Below, piece by piece: positions 44,627 to 53,134 of a stretch of DNA of 64,000 nt (the first letter of the stretch is position 1; each line of letters starts with the position of its first letter). Location of the stretch: positions 1,240,001 through 1,304,000 of the forward strand of contig CBDDAA010000002.1 in the NCBI GenBank assembly GCA_965224675.1. The letters are read 5' to 3'. This stretch comes from UBA7957 sp965224675 (GTDB lineage Bacteria > Pseudomonadota > Gammaproteobacteria > Granulosicoccales > Granulosicoccaceae). The notes under the pieces were generated by a model that was not told the DNA's origin, did no database searches, and worked only from the letters and a program-made list of their open reading frames with translations. The translations under genes were made by a program, and so were the position numbers.

Positions 44627-45808
44627 ATGAGCAATAAGATCAAATTCACTAAGCGAGCGGTAGAGGCCATAGCCCGACCTGATAAGCTGATCACCTACCA
44701 CGACACCGAAACACCGGGATTAAAACTTATCGTAAGGCCCGGTGGCACTCGTACCTTTGTGGTTTATCGCAAAATTAAGGGAATCCCTGAGCGGATCAAG
44801 CTAGGCAACTTCCCAGCTATGACGGTGGAACAGGCCAGACGGCGGGCTTCAGCAGTTAATGCCGCTATTGCTGATGGTGAAAACCCGAACTCGGTTAAAC
44901 GTGCCGCACGATCTGAATTAACATTGAATGAGCTATTTAAGACTTATCTCGATGATTACGCAAAAAAAGCTAAACGATCATGGGGAAACGACGTATACAA
45001 CTACCGCAATCATTTATCTCATTGGGGGCAGCGCAAGCTATCAACCATTACCAGAAAAGAAATCCGGGCACTTCACGCCAAGATTGGCAGAAATCACCCC
45101 ACGCAGGCTAACAGAGTCCTTGCGCTGATTCGAGTCATGTTCAACCGGGCGATAAATGAGCTTGATCTCTTTGAAGGCGATAATCCGGCGAAAGGTGTAA
45201 AGCAATTCAAGGAAATTTCCCGAGATAGATTCCTACAAGCAGAAGAACTTAAGCGGTTCTTTGATTCACTCGCACAAGAGCAGAACCCAATTATTCGAGA
45301 CTTCGTTCTGGTATCGCTGTTAACAGGTGCACGAAGGACTAATGTGCTGGCTATGCAATGGAACCAGATTAACTTTAACCGTGGAGAGTGGTTAATACCA
45401 GAAACCAAAAACGGTGAATCTCAACTTGTGCCGTTGGTAGACGAAGTTTTGCAAATACTACTACTGATAAAGGAATCAACACAAAGTGATTACGTCTTTC
45501 CGGGTACTGGCAAAACTGGCCATTTGATGGAGCCTAGAAAAGGCTGGAGCCGAATTAAGCAACGTGCTGGCATTGAAGACTTACGTCTACATGATTTACG
45601 CCGATCTCTTGGTAGCTGGCAGGCCAACACCGGGGCCAGTCTTTCGATTATTGGTAAGTCACTGGGACATAAGAGTGTATCGACCACCGCTATTTACGCA
45701 CGTCTGAGCAATGACCCTGTGCGAGAATCCATGGAGAAAGCCACCAACGCAATGATGAATGCAGGGAGGCAAAAGGCGGTAGTTATCCCTATGAAGAAAC
45801 AAAAATAA
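44627..45808 (+). CDS. int: Tyrosine integrase, P4/DUF4102 type
   Basis: About 393 residues. The N-terminal DUF4102 arm-binding domain is clear (KFTKRAVEAIARPDKLITYH, YHDTETPGLKLIVRPGGTR, RIKLGNFPAMTVEQARRRAS). The SAM-like core-binding domain follows, then the catalytic domain: LTGARRTNVLAMQW (Arg), LHDLRRSLGSWQ (His-x-x-Arg), LGHKSVSTTAIYARL (His and nucleophile Tyr). It catalyses integration into the tRNA-Thr site found at both ends. The ATG at 44627 has GAGGCGAG in front; an upstream ATG at 44615 is possible. Confidence 0.95.
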   Translation: MSNKIKFTKRAVEAIARPDKLITYHDTETPGLKLIVRPGGTRTFVVYRKIKGIPERIKLGNFPAMTVEQARRRASAVNAAIADGENPNSVKRAARSELTLNELFKTYLDDYAKKAKRSWGNDVYNYRNHLSHWGQRKLSTITRKEIRALHAKIGRNHPTQANRVLALIRVMFNRAINELDLFEGDNPAKGVKQFKEISRDRFLQAEELKRFFDSLAQEQNPIIRDFVLVSLLTGARRTNVLAMQWNQINFNRGEWLIPETKNGESQLVPLVDEVLQILLLIKESTQSDYVFPGTGKTGHLMEPRKGWSRIKQRAGIEDLRLHDLRRSLGSWQANTGASLSIIGKSLGHKSVSTTAIYARLSNDPVRESMEKATNAMMNAGRQKAVVIPMKKQK

Positions 45809-45841
45809 ATGTATTTACAAATGCAATACGGTAGGCTATAA

Positions 45842-46138
45842 ATGGATATTAAGTACATTCACAACGAAGTCCGCTTTATATGGGACAGAGACAAGGCCGA
45901 AAAGAACATAACAAAGCATAACGGCGTAAGCTTTGAGCAAGCGACAGATGCCTTTTTTGACCCATTTTTAACGGTGGTGGATGCAAGTAGAAACAATGAG
46001 GTACGAGATGCAGTGATAGGCATGGATACCAACTGGAATATTTTATATGTGGTGCATATCCAGATTGAAGATAACCAAATCCGCATTATTTCAGCGCGTA
46101 AAGCTACTCAAAAAGAGCGTAAAGATTATGAAAATTGA
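45842..46138 (+). CDS. brnT: BrnT-family toxin
   Basis: A 98-residue protein with the BrnT signature: EVRFIWDRDKAEKNITKHNG, VSFEQATDAFFDP, then IISARKATQKERKDYE. BrnT folds like RelE and cleaves RNA, and is neutralised by BrnA. It overlaps the following BrnA-like gene by 11 bp, the standard toxin-first order for this type. It is probably a stabilisation module of the island. Autoregulation by the BrnTA complex is expected. Confidence 0.9.
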   Translation: MDIKYIHNEVRFIWDRDKAEKNITKHNGVSFEQATDAFFDPFLTVVDASRNNEVRDAVIGMDTNWNILYVVHIQIEDNQIRIISARKATQKERKDYEN

Positions 46139-46412
46139 ACAGTTAAAAAAGCGGTTAGACAAGAACAGGGAAATGACCAGCATCACCCTAAGAATGCCCG
46201 TTGATGTTATTGATGATCTAAAAAAGATAGCACCCATATTAGGCTTTTCAGGCTATCAAGCACTTCTTAAAGCCTATGTGAGCCAAGGATTAAGAAAGGA
46301 TCTTGAAAAGCTGGATAACGACAGTGTTACAGCCTTGGTAATCAGCCTTAAAAATCGTGGTGTTAGCGAGAGCACGATTAATGACGCATTAGCCGATGTA
46401 GCACACGGGTAA
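46128..46412 (+). CDS. brnA: BrnA-like antitoxin
   Basis: A 94-residue protein from the ATG at 46128 (the frame is open further upstream but the overlap with brnT fixes the start). SITLRMPVDVIDDLKKIAPI and LGFSGYQALLKAYVSQGLRK match the ribbon-helix-helix end of BrnA/CopG antitoxins. The order of elements is unusual for BrnA, whose DNA-binding domain is commonly C-terminal, so it may be a related CopG-like antitoxin. It should bind BrnT and repress the operon. Confidence 0.78.
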   Translation: MKIEQLKKRLDKNREMTSITLRMPVDVIDDLKKIAPILGFSGYQALLKAYVSQGLRKDLEKLDNDSVTALVISLKNRGVSESTINDALADVAHG

Positions 46413-46501
46413 GCCGCGTTTGCTCTGCCTAGAACAGTTCCTGAAAACCGTAAACCTCCACGGCTGACAGTGTCATTTATAAAGGTGAAGCGTGAAAGGT
46501 T

Positions 46502-48067
46502 ATGCTTGTGAACTATCCAGAACAGAAAAGATATACACTTGATGAAGCAGCGCAACTTATAGAGCATGAAACAGGTATTCCCCATAACAGCAATAGATTA
46601 TTACAACTCGCAAAAAACCAAGAAGTGGGAATCTGCTTTTTCGTAGGCGATACCAGCCTGCTATTTATCCAACTTGAAAAATCCGATGACAAATGGAAAT
46701 CGGTAAGGTGCGAACCACTCTTTGGCGAATATTCCCTAAACAGAGTCGTTATCCCGATTGATAAACCAAACCAGTGTAATCATGTAGCTCGCACAATTGA
46801 CCCACGTAAAGAGCAGGTATTCCCCATACTAAGCCTGGAAGATCCGTGCAGCCGTAACGCCTTATTAACGTTTGCGGATCAGCCCGAAGAATATACCGCA
46901 AAAATTTATCCGTGGCAGATATACGCTTCAGATAGTTTCGGGGTTATGAAGGTAGCCATTGTCCAGCAGAAGATGGTTTGTAATTCGATACATGCCGGAT
47001 ATACGGAGTGGCAAAAAGAACACGGTTTGCCGACCTTCAACGTCATAAATAAAGAAACTGGAGCTGGTACAGCCATAGCAGAAGGTAATTTTAAATATTT
47101 TGAAACATGGACAACCCTGGAGATTAAAAGAAGTGATCTATGTATCCCCGCATGGACATTAGATGGCTATATTAACCGCATAATAGCAGCGCAAAATAAA
47201 CCAGACCGCATAAAGGAAGCAATTACCGAAATCAAAGAAAGAACTGACAGGACGTTCAGCGCCAACCAGTTATTCAGGGAAGCAAAAGAAAATAAGCTGA
47301 TTATTAGTTTCAGCAAACCAACACAAACCTTACAGTACGTTCAAATGGACTTGCCAAAACATGAGCATGAGTTAATCACATGCAAGCCGCTGCAAAATGC
47401 AAAACTAATAATTCCTAAATCCCGCACAGCCCTATCCGATGTCCAGGAAGTATATAGATCTGTTGATGAAAAAATCTATCCAGTTCTAGAAGGGCAATCG
47501 TTGATTGATATTACAGACCTTCACAAGAAAAAAACAAAAATCAGAGCGTGGAATATTCTCGCTAAATGCAAAGGTGGTAACGACCTTATTGTAAGTAGTT
47601 GTTACCGGTATTCACCTGCCAGAGAAGGTGGAGAATACAATGCACTTACGGACTGGCTAACAAAACATAACCTTCCCACTTCAGAGCTAATGATCGATGA
47701 ACCAGACTACTTTGATGCTAAGTTCTTAAACGGAATGTGGGCTGTTTATCTTGTTGATGGAAATTTTATAGAGTTGGAAATTCTTGATCTTTTTATCCCC
47801 TGGTTTTCGCTAGAGCAGTTTATTCAGAGCCTTAAGGACGAACTACCAGAACCCAGTACACCTAAGTACGGCAGCCATGCAGAGTGGAATGGCAAAAAAG
47901 TAAAACCGACAACAAAGGAGAAATACCAGCGCTGGCAATCTGCCGTTGATGAGATGAGCGAAAGCAGACCGCAGTTATCGCATTCCGCAATATGCACCCG
48001 TATCGCAGGTGGATTTAATGCTTCTCCAGAAACAATTAGAAAGAATACTAAGCTCCCAACCACCTGA
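46502..48067 (+). CDS. Large hypothetical protein of satellite island
   Basis: A 521-residue protein of unknown function. It appears to have two related halves: each holds a Trp-containing block (YPWQIYASDSFGVMKVAIVQ and RAWNILAKCKGGNDLIVSSC) followed by a target-like loop and a FxAxxLxxxLF/LF-IPWF helix. The C-terminus reads SHSAICTRIAGGFNASPETI, resembling a helix-turn-helix. It is the first gene of the island's replication region. The start is at 46502; an upstream start is not excluded. I do not recognise the family. Confidence 0.6.
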   Translation: MLVNYPEQKRYTLDEAAQLIEHETGIPHNSNRLLQLAKNQEVGICFFVGDTSLLFIQLEKSDDKWKSVRCEPLFGEYSLNRVVIPIDKPNQCNHVARTIDPRKEQVFPILSLEDPCSRNALLTFADQPEEYTAKIYPWQIYASDSFGVMKVAIVQQKMVCNSIHAGYTEWQKEHGLPTFNVINKETGAGTAIAEGNFKYFETWTTLEIKRSDLCIPAWTLDGYINRIIAAQNKPDRIKEAITEIKERTDRTFSANQLFREAKENKLIISFSKPTQTLQYVQMDLPKHEHELITCKPLQNAKLIIPKSRTALSDVQEVYRSVDEKIYPVLEGQSLIDITDLHKKKTKIRAWNILAKCKGGNDLIVSSCYRYSPAREGGEYNALTDWLTKHNLPTSELMIDEPDYFDAKFLNGMWAVYLVDGNFIELEILDLFIPWFSLEQFIQSLKDELPEPSTPKYGSHAEWNGKKVKPTTKEKYQRWQSAVDEMSESRPQLSHSAICTRIAGGFNASPETIRKNTKLPTT

Positions 48068-48100
48068 AAAGATTGAAAATAATTAGTTAATTGGGATAAT

Positions 48101-48152
48101 CCCCCAACTCCCCCAATTCCCCCAATTCCCCCAATTCCCCCAATTCCCCCAG
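48101..48152. repeat. 9-bp tandem repeat, nearly six copies
   Basis: The unit CCCCCAATT is repeated from 48101, the first copy being CCCCCAACT and the last cut short to CCCCCAG. It lies in the intergenic gap after the 521-residue gene. Tandem repeats near satellite replication genes can serve as iterons for the initiator. It also creates a false minus-strand frame rich in GGIGG. Confidence 0.75.
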
Positions 48153-48211
48153 CTTTCCACGCCAAACTTGCTCCGAGTATTTCAGTCAATCTCAATCTAT
48201 ACGGAGCCACT

Positions 48212-48478
48212 ATGCAAATTACATCTGAAAAAATCGCAGAAATTAAAGCCCAAATTGTCGAGGCATTGGACCTACCACACACACCCGTAAATATTACGCC
48301 CGAGCAAACGGGAGAGGTTCTCAACACATCGACTAACACCTTAGCAGTCTGGCGAACTACAGGCCGCTACAATCTTCCCTACACAAGAATTTCGAGACGC
48401 ATTGCCTATCCGCTAGATGGAGTCGCCGAATTCCTATTGAGGCGTACAGTTAGCAATACAGGGCAGGAGGTGGCGTAA
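48212..48478 (+). CDS. AlpA/excisionase-type HTH protein
   Basis: An 88-residue protein with an HTH motif: PVNITPEQTGEVLNTSTNTL, AVWRTTGRYNLPYTRISRRI, AYPLDGVAEFLLRRT. This is the AlpA/MerR-like module of satellite and prophage regulators, which activate or excise the element. It overlaps the next gene by 1 bp (TAATG). It is the probable switch of the replication genes that follow. Confidence 0.78.
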   Translation: MQITSEKIAEIKAQIVEALDLPHTPVNITPEQTGEVLNTSTNTLAVWRTTGRYNLPYTRISRRIAYPLDGVAEFLLRRTVSNTGQEVA

Positions 48479-48933
48479 TGACCAGTGAAAGCATGGCCGC
48501 CCTGCCCGGACGGCCAAAAAATACTAATCGCGCTGGCCATTATAACCCACACGCTCGAAAGTTGCCGCCTTTTGGCAAACATGCTGTTGAATATCTAAAA
48601 GCAAATGGCCCGCCTGCAAATTCTGTATGGATAGCTTCAGGTTACGGTTTCTGGGGCAACCCTTTTACCTTCGCAAAATACTGCAACACATTTCAAGACA
48701 GGATTGGGCTTGTATACCCGGATGAGCTATCGCCTGAATACTATGTTTGGCCGGTTGCAGATTGCGAAGTTTTAGCCTGGATGCATGACGTGCCTGATTC
48801 AACGGCTCTGGAGCTATCTACAGCATTGGTGCGCGATGGTGCGCGTAGCGTTCGCATTATACAGCAGACGGGGTGTCAGACCTCAATGGCTGTAATTCAA
48901 AGGGGAAATAGCCAATGCTGCATGACCAGGTGA
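48478..48933 (+). CDS. Hypothetical protein between AlpA-like and DUF3987 genes
   Basis: A 151-residue protein starting ATG in the TAATG overlap. It contains ARKLPPFGKHAVEYLKANGP, WIASGYGFWGNP and the tail SVRIIQQTGCQTSM. The end overlaps the DUF3987 gene by 19 bp. Proteins of this place and size occur in several satellites, and their function is not known to me. Confidence 0.6.
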   Translation: MTSESMAALPGRPKNTNRAGHYNPHARKLPPFGKHAVEYLKANGPPANSVWIASGYGFWGNPFTFAKYCNTFQDRIGLVYPDELSPEYYVWPVADCEVLAWMHDVPDSTALELSTALVRDGARSVRIIQQTGCQTSMAVIQRGNSQCCMTR

Positions 48934-50411
48934 TTCCTATATCGCAGAGTGAATTCAAACCGTATGACCCTATAAAGCTCACACGTCCGACAGTAGCCGA
49001 GTTTGATTCAGACATGCTACCAGAAGCCTTTAAAGCTTATGTTGAGGATTGCAGTTATCGGATGCAATCACCACCGGATTTTATAGCCGTGGCCCTAATG
49101 GTTGCATTATCGGCTCTAGTCGGGCGCAAGGTTGCCATCCACCCAAAGCAATTAGATTCTTGGCTTGTCGTGCCGAACTTGTGGGGCGCGATAGTCGGGA
49201 GGCCGTCCACCATGAAAAGCCCGACGCTGAGCGAGGCATTGAAATTCGTGGCTGCGCTTGAAGCATGCGCGAAGGAGGACTTCGATAGGGCCATGGCTGC
49301 TTTTTCAGACGATTCAGTGTTACACGACTTGCAGGCAAAAAATGCAAAAAAGGACGCCGAGAGGGCTGTAAAGGCTGGTGAGCAGGATGAGGCCAAGAAA
49401 ATAATACAAGCGGCGTCAAAATCCACACCTCAAGAGCCGATGCGCCGCCGCTATAAAGTAAATGATTCAACCGTTGAAAAGCTCGGAGAATTACTGAACG
49501 AAAATCAGAATGGGTTGCTCGTAGTCAGGGACGAAATCACAGGCCTGCTGAAGACGCTGGACAAGTCCGAAAATGCAGCCGCTAGAGCATTTTACCTTGA
49601 AGGCTGGAACGGGGATCAGGCATTCACCTATGACCGTATCGGGCGCGGTACGGTTGATATCGAGGCTGTCACATTGTCCATTATTGGAGGTATTCAGCCA
49701 GGAGTGCTGAAACCTTATATTGCTGGCGCCATCAACGGAAGTGTAGGTGATGACGGTTTGCTGCAACGCTTTCAGTTGTTAGTGTATCCAGATGCGTGCA
49801 AGCAGTGGAAATATGTGGACAAAGCCCCTGACAGCGCCGCTATTAAACGGGCTAATGATGTTTTCGCCCGTGTTGATAGTATGAGTCATGCATCCCAATT
49901 AAAAGTCAGGTTTACATCCAAAGCACAGCCGATTTTTATTGAATGGCTATCCGAGCTGGAGGGCAAGCTTAGGGCTGGTAACTTGCATCAGGCAATCGAG
50001 TCGCACCTTGCAAAATATCGGAGCCTTGTACCTTCTTTGGCCCTTCTGATTCAAATCGCCGATAACCCCGATAAATCCGCTGAAAATGTCGATAAAGTTT
50101 CTTTGTTGAAGGCTTGTGACTGGGCGGATTACCTTGAGTCCCATGCAATGCGAATCTACGCGATGGGCATACAAGGTGACAGCGCAAACGCGCTTCTGAT
50201 ATCTAGCCGATTCGATAAGCTTGGGGGCGATTTCACCAGGCGCGATATTCAGAAGCGTGATTGGTCAGGATTAAAAGACACAGACGCTATTCAGAACGCC
50301 CTTGATTTGCTGGTGGCTCACGGGTATCTGAAGATGGCTGACGAGGTAATCCAAAAAACAGGCGGCAGGCCGTCACTTCCGAGTTATGCCATTAACCCGG
50401 ATGCAATCTGA
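48915..50411 (+). CDS. DUF3987 replication protein (primase-helicase-like)
   Basis: A 498-residue DUF3987 protein. The variant Walker A IVGRPSTMKSPTLSEALK is near residue 95, and NGLLVVRDEITGLLKTLD and LSIIGGIQPGVLKPYI follow, in the order typical of the family. DUF3987 proteins resemble the helicase domain of P4 alpha and are the likely initiator/helicase of small islands. It overlaps both neighbours (start inside the upstream gene, stop TGATG with the downstream one). The C-terminal segment LGGDFTRRDIQKRDWSGLK is a winged-helix-like tail. Confidence 0.85.
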   Translation: MLHDQVIPISQSEFKPYDPIKLTRPTVAEFDSDMLPEAFKAYVEDCSYRMQSPPDFIAVALMVALSALVGRKVAIHPKQLDSWLVVPNLWGAIVGRPSTMKSPTLSEALKFVAALEACAKEDFDRAMAAFSDDSVLHDLQAKNAKKDAERAVKAGEQDEAKKIIQAASKSTPQEPMRRRYKVNDSTVEKLGELLNENQNGLLVVRDEITGLLKTLDKSENAAARAFYLEGWNGDQAFTYDRIGRGTVDIEAVTLSIIGGIQPGVLKPYIAGAINGSVGDDGLLQRFQLLVYPDACKQWKYVDKAPDSAAIKRANDVFARVDSMSHASQLKVRFTSKAQPIFIEWLSELEGKLRAGNLHQAIESHLAKYRSLVPSLALLIQIADNPDKSAENVDKVSLLKACDWADYLESHAMRIYAMGIQGDSANALLISSRFDKLGGDFTRRDIQKRDWSGLKDTDAIQNALDLLVAHGYLKMADEVIQKTGGRPSLPSYAINPDAI

Positions 50412-51171
50412 TGGGCAGGTGGTTAGCAAGGGTGGACAAAGGCAATCCAGATAAGTGTGAAAAAAAACCAGAAAGGCCCCTGTTCACTACCGACGAAACC
50501 GACAAAACCCCTTTAGTAGGTTTAGTCGGTGCCAAACCGGGGGTATTCAGAAAAAAAACACTAATCCAGAAAGTCATTGCAGCAAGAGATTTTCACGACT
50601 AGAGCGGGATTCGGTAAATAAATGGCTCGACTACATCGGTGAGACTAACCCGGATATCAGAGCCGAGGTCATATCCGACTGTGAAACGAATCAAGAGAAA
50701 AGAGACTTCTTTCTTCAACAAGCCGAAGAGATACCACCACAGAAGCCAGAAAATGCAAGTCCGGTTAAATGCGAAAACTGCCAGAACTTCAAAAAACAAT
50801 CGGACCATAGCTTTCTCGGTGACTGCAATGCAGGCATGAAACCTAACCCGGCTGGATTCTGGTTAACTGATACCAGGTTGTGTGATAAATTTGCACGAAT
50901 AGTTTCATGGCGTGATTATCTAACAGGCAATGCACCTCAGGAGCGGTTAAATCGCCAGCCCGAAGGCAACGATGTTTATATCACCGATTCAGGTGCCGAG
51001 CTTGATGTCGGCGAGTTGCTGGACAAGCTGGTTTTCGTCTGTCACGGCCGAATAGTCACACCATTGGACATAGGTAAGCATCTAACTCAAAGCCAGCTTG
51101 ATGACTGGCACAACGGCGATCTGTCGAGTAGTGATTTAAAACTGATCGCCGATAAACTGGATGGACTATGA
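50411..51171 (+). CDS. Probable two-part zinc-ribbon protein joined by a -1 frameshift
   Basis: The first frame starts at ATG 50411 and stops at TAG 50602. A second frame, open from 50461 to TGA 51171, has no start codon before 50836, yet reads as protein from about 50557: RLERDSVNKWLDYIGETNP, CENCQNFKKQSDHSFLGDCN, then LWLTDTRLCDKF. The four cysteines look like a zinc ribbon. An A8 run at 50551-50558 allows A-AAA-AAA slippage by -1, which joins the two frames into about 253 residues. A simple frameshift mutation or sequencing error in the A run is the alternative. It lies directly downstream of DUF3987 with a 1-bp overlap. Without the frameshift the downstream part would start only at the ATG of 50836. 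Confidence 0.6.
50551..50558 (+). promoter_or_regulatory. Slippery A8 run, candidate -1 frameshift site
   Basis: The zero-frame codons are AGA AAA AAA ACA, so the site reads A-AAA-AAA-C, a classical bacterial -1 slippery heptamer. GGGGG lies about 8 bases upstream and could act as a stimulating Shine-Dalgarno-like element. After slipping, the next codon is AAC at 50557. Confidence 0.5.
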
Positions 51172-51242
51172 GCCTTGCATATCCTTGCGGCTTATCGTCC
51201 CTGATAGCACCTTAAATTATTTTTTTGACACGAGATATTAAT

Positions 51243-51674
51243 ATGAGTAAAGACTTACAGGCACAGATAGAAACACTCACGGCGGATAACGCAACTCTGA
51301 GGACGCAAGCGAACGAGCTTAAGGTTGAGGCTGAGATAAACGAGTTCTACAGAGCAGGCGAGCCTAAAAACGGCATGCGGCGTGTAGTGAAAACATTAGC
51401 TCGTGAGTGCATTGACTTCGGTGATGGGACAGGTAGCCCTAAATTCACTGACAGTGCAGGTAATCGGCTGCACAGTATTCACCGCGTAAAAGACTGGCTT
51501 AATCAGGTGAGCACCATCGAAGGGATTGATGTATCGCCGATAGCTAAAGCTGACAACACCAGCCAGCCCACGCGGCTATGCAAGTCTAATATGAGTGAAG
51601 GTGAAAAGGCAGAGTATAAGAAGACGCACGGTTACCCTGCTTACAATGCCCTACCGTATGCTGACATAGTATAA
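51243..51674 (+). CDS. Hypothetical coiled-coil-start protein of island
   Basis: About 143 residues from the ATG at 51243 (an upstream start at 51225 is possible). It opens with a short coiled coil (LQAQIETLTADNATLRTQAN) and continues with GMRRVVKTLARECIDFGDGT and HSIHRVKDWLNQVSTIEG. The C-terminal part, MSEGEKAEYKKTHGYPAYNA, resembles tails seen in phage-associated proteins. The family is unknown to me. Confidence 0.6.
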   Translation: MSKDLQAQIETLTADNATLRTQANELKVEAEINEFYRAGEPKNGMRRVVKTLARECIDFGDGTGSPKFTDSAGNRLHSIHRVKDWLNQVSTIEGIDVSPIAKADNTSQPTRLCKSNMSEGEKAEYKKTHGYPAYNALPYADIV

Positions 51675-51793
51675 AACAAGCCCCTATATTACTGGTGTCA
51701 TCTATACTGCATGCTCTGCCCTACTGCGGGTTAGCGGCTCTAGGGGACACCAGAAATTCAGGCAGAAACTGAAAACATACGGCTTTTTTGAAC

Positions 51794-51822
51794 CAGTAGT
51801 AGTTCCAGTGGGACTACTACTG
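51794..51822. repeat. Hairpin, copy 1 of paired family
   Basis: CAGTAGTAGT (51794-51803) pairs perfectly with ACTACTACTG (51813-51822) around the loop TCCAGTGGG. It lies in the non-coding gap 51675-51894. A second copy at 52879-52908 has nearly the same loop (TCCACTGGG) and a stem that differs by compensating changes. Confidence 0.7.
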
Positions 51823-51894
51823 ACTATGATGCCTATATAATGCACTACCGTATATGGACAGATAACTCTGCAAAAGCAGAACAATAACAGGTGG

Positions 51895-52302
51895 ATGATG
51901 GCGAAATTTAAAAAAGGGCAATCAGGCAATCCCGCCGGACGAAAGCCAGGCACCAGCAAGGCGTCAAAGCTTCGAGAGTCTATCGCCGAAGATTTACCGG
52001 GTATTATAAAATCATTGGTGAATGCTGCGAAGGATGGCGATACAGCGGCGGCTAAGCTATTACTGGATCGGGCCATACCTGCACTAAAACCACAGTCATT
52101 AGAAGTTAGTTTGCCACTGCCTGATAAAAGCCCTACAGAATCAGCTCAAGCTATTGTTGATGCCGTGGGTGCTGGTGTTATCTCGGCAGATGTAGCGCAG
52201 TCCATGCTGTCAGGACTTGCCAGCCTGGTTAAAATTCAAGAGGTGGACGAACTATTGCAGCGTGTAACAAAGCTTGAGAATGAACTTACACCTAAACCGT
52301 AA
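51895..52302 (+). CDS. DUF5681-like protein
   Basis: A 135-residue protein with the DUF5681 signature at its start: KFKKGQSGNPAGRKPGTSKA. The remainder is helical and acidic (TAAAKLLLDRAIPALKPQSL). Proteins of this family are common in phages and satellites, often close to terminase small-subunit genes. The function is unknown. Start ATGATG at 51895; the second ATG (51898) is equally likely. Confidence 0.75.
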   Translation: MMAKFKKGQSGNPAGRKPGTSKASKLRESIAEDLPGIIKSLVNAAKDGDTAAAKLLLDRAIPALKPQSLEVSLPLPDKSPTESAQAIVDAVGAGVISADVAQSMLSGLASLVKIQEVDELLQRVTKLENELTPKP

Positions 52303-52322
52303 AATATAGGCAGATACTAACG

Positions 52323-52598
52323 ATGACGATTGAACAAAGAATATCAGTACTTGAGAGTCAACGCCGGGCACACACGCCGGTAGTGCTGAACATGACTGAC
52401 GAAGAAATTTTCAAGAAGTATGAAGCCACGCGGCCCGGCCAGGCGAATGCACCAAAAGGGGACCCAGAACTGAACGCGCTAATGGATTCAATGAGTGTAG
52501 AAGAGGTATTTCAGTTTTACATGGACACGAAGGACACACCATCAGCGTGGCGATATATTGCAGGCCTGCACTATAGCGCTAACCTGAATAAACGTTAA
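52323..52598 (+). CDS. Small hypothetical protein of island
   Basis: A 91-residue acidic protein (MTIEQRISVLESQRRAHTPV; NMTDEEIFKKYEATRPGQAN; SMSVEEVFQFYMDTKDTPSA). It begins like the next small protein, IEQRISVLESQ against IEKRIEALEAQ, so the two may be paralogues that share a leading helix. Function is unknown. Confidence 0.55.
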   Translation: MTIEQRISVLESQRRAHTPVVLNMTDEEIFKKYEATRPGQANAPKGDPELNALMDSMSVEEVFQFYMDTKDTPSAWRYIAGLHYSANLNKR

Positions 52599-52620
52599 CA
52601 GAATTTGAGACGTGAAAAAA

Positions 52621-52860
52621 ATGATTGAAAAACGGATCGAAGCACTTGAAGCGCAAACTCAAAATGAACACCTAATTATTGTTAGCAGTTATGTAGAGCC
52701 GGACGGCACAGAGTCACCAGTAGCTGGTTTCACTCTATCCAATGGCGAGAAAATTAACCGGTTGCCAGGCGAAGATATCCTTACCTTAGAAGAACGGGCA
52801 ATAAGCGCCGCAAGAGCCGTTAATCCACTTAACAGCGTATCGGCCATACACCCAATCTGA
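52621..52860 (+). CDS. Small hypothetical protein of island
   Basis: A 79-residue protein from the ATG at 52621 (GTG at 52612 is an alternative start). It begins MIEKRIEALEAQTQNEHLII and has PDGTESPVAGFTLSNGEKIN. A helical start similar to that of the upstream gene precedes an unrelated body. The stop is followed by the second hairpin of the paired family. Function is unknown. Confidence 0.55.
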   Translation: MIEKRIEALEAQTQNEHLIIVSSYVEPDGTESPVAGFTLSNGEKINRLPGEDILTLEERAISAARAVNPLNSVSAIHPI

Positions 52861-52877
52861 ATCCGGTACCCTGTCAA

Positions 52878-52908
52878 CCGGTAGTGGTTCCACTGGGTCC
52901 ACTACCGG
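52878..52908. repeat. Hairpin, copy 2 of paired family
   Basis: CCGGTAGTGG (52878-52887) pairs perfectly with CCACTACCGG (52899-52908) around a loop containing TTCCACTGGG. Compared with copy 1, two stem pairs have changed on both sides (A-T to G-C at the second and eighth pairs). It lies 17 bp after a stop codon. Confidence 0.72.
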
Positions 52909-52944
52909 ATACAATGGTGGCACAGCACCTGGGGTAAGCAAAAA

Positions 52945-52970
52945 CACTTGTGGTAATGTTGCCACAAGTG
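52945..52970. repeat. Hairpin A of second paired family
   Basis: CACTTGTGG (52945-52953) pairs with CCACAAGTG (52962-52970); the 8-base loop is TAATGTTG. The matching copy is at 53135-53160. Confidence 0.7.
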
Positions 52971-53134
52971 AAGGCAAAACTCGCGACAAGGTGGCTGATA
53001 AATCCGGGATATAAGGCCGGACTGTAGACAAGACGAAACCGAACCCCGTTTGCACGTGCCGTGCTTGCGCTGTTGCTTGAGCCTTTGATTAAGGCGCAGG
53101 CTAAAGATAGGCAGGGGAAGAGGCATGATTTGGA

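Noticed and set aside
48101..48152. CRISPR-like repeat
   Set aside because: The units are 9 bp and directly adjacent with no spacers; no CRISPR array or cas gene is visible anywhere in the window.
47824..48339. Minus-strand frame with GGIGGIGGIGG repeats
   Set aside because: It is produced by the 9-bp CCCCCAATT tandem repeat and overlaps two better plus-strand genes.
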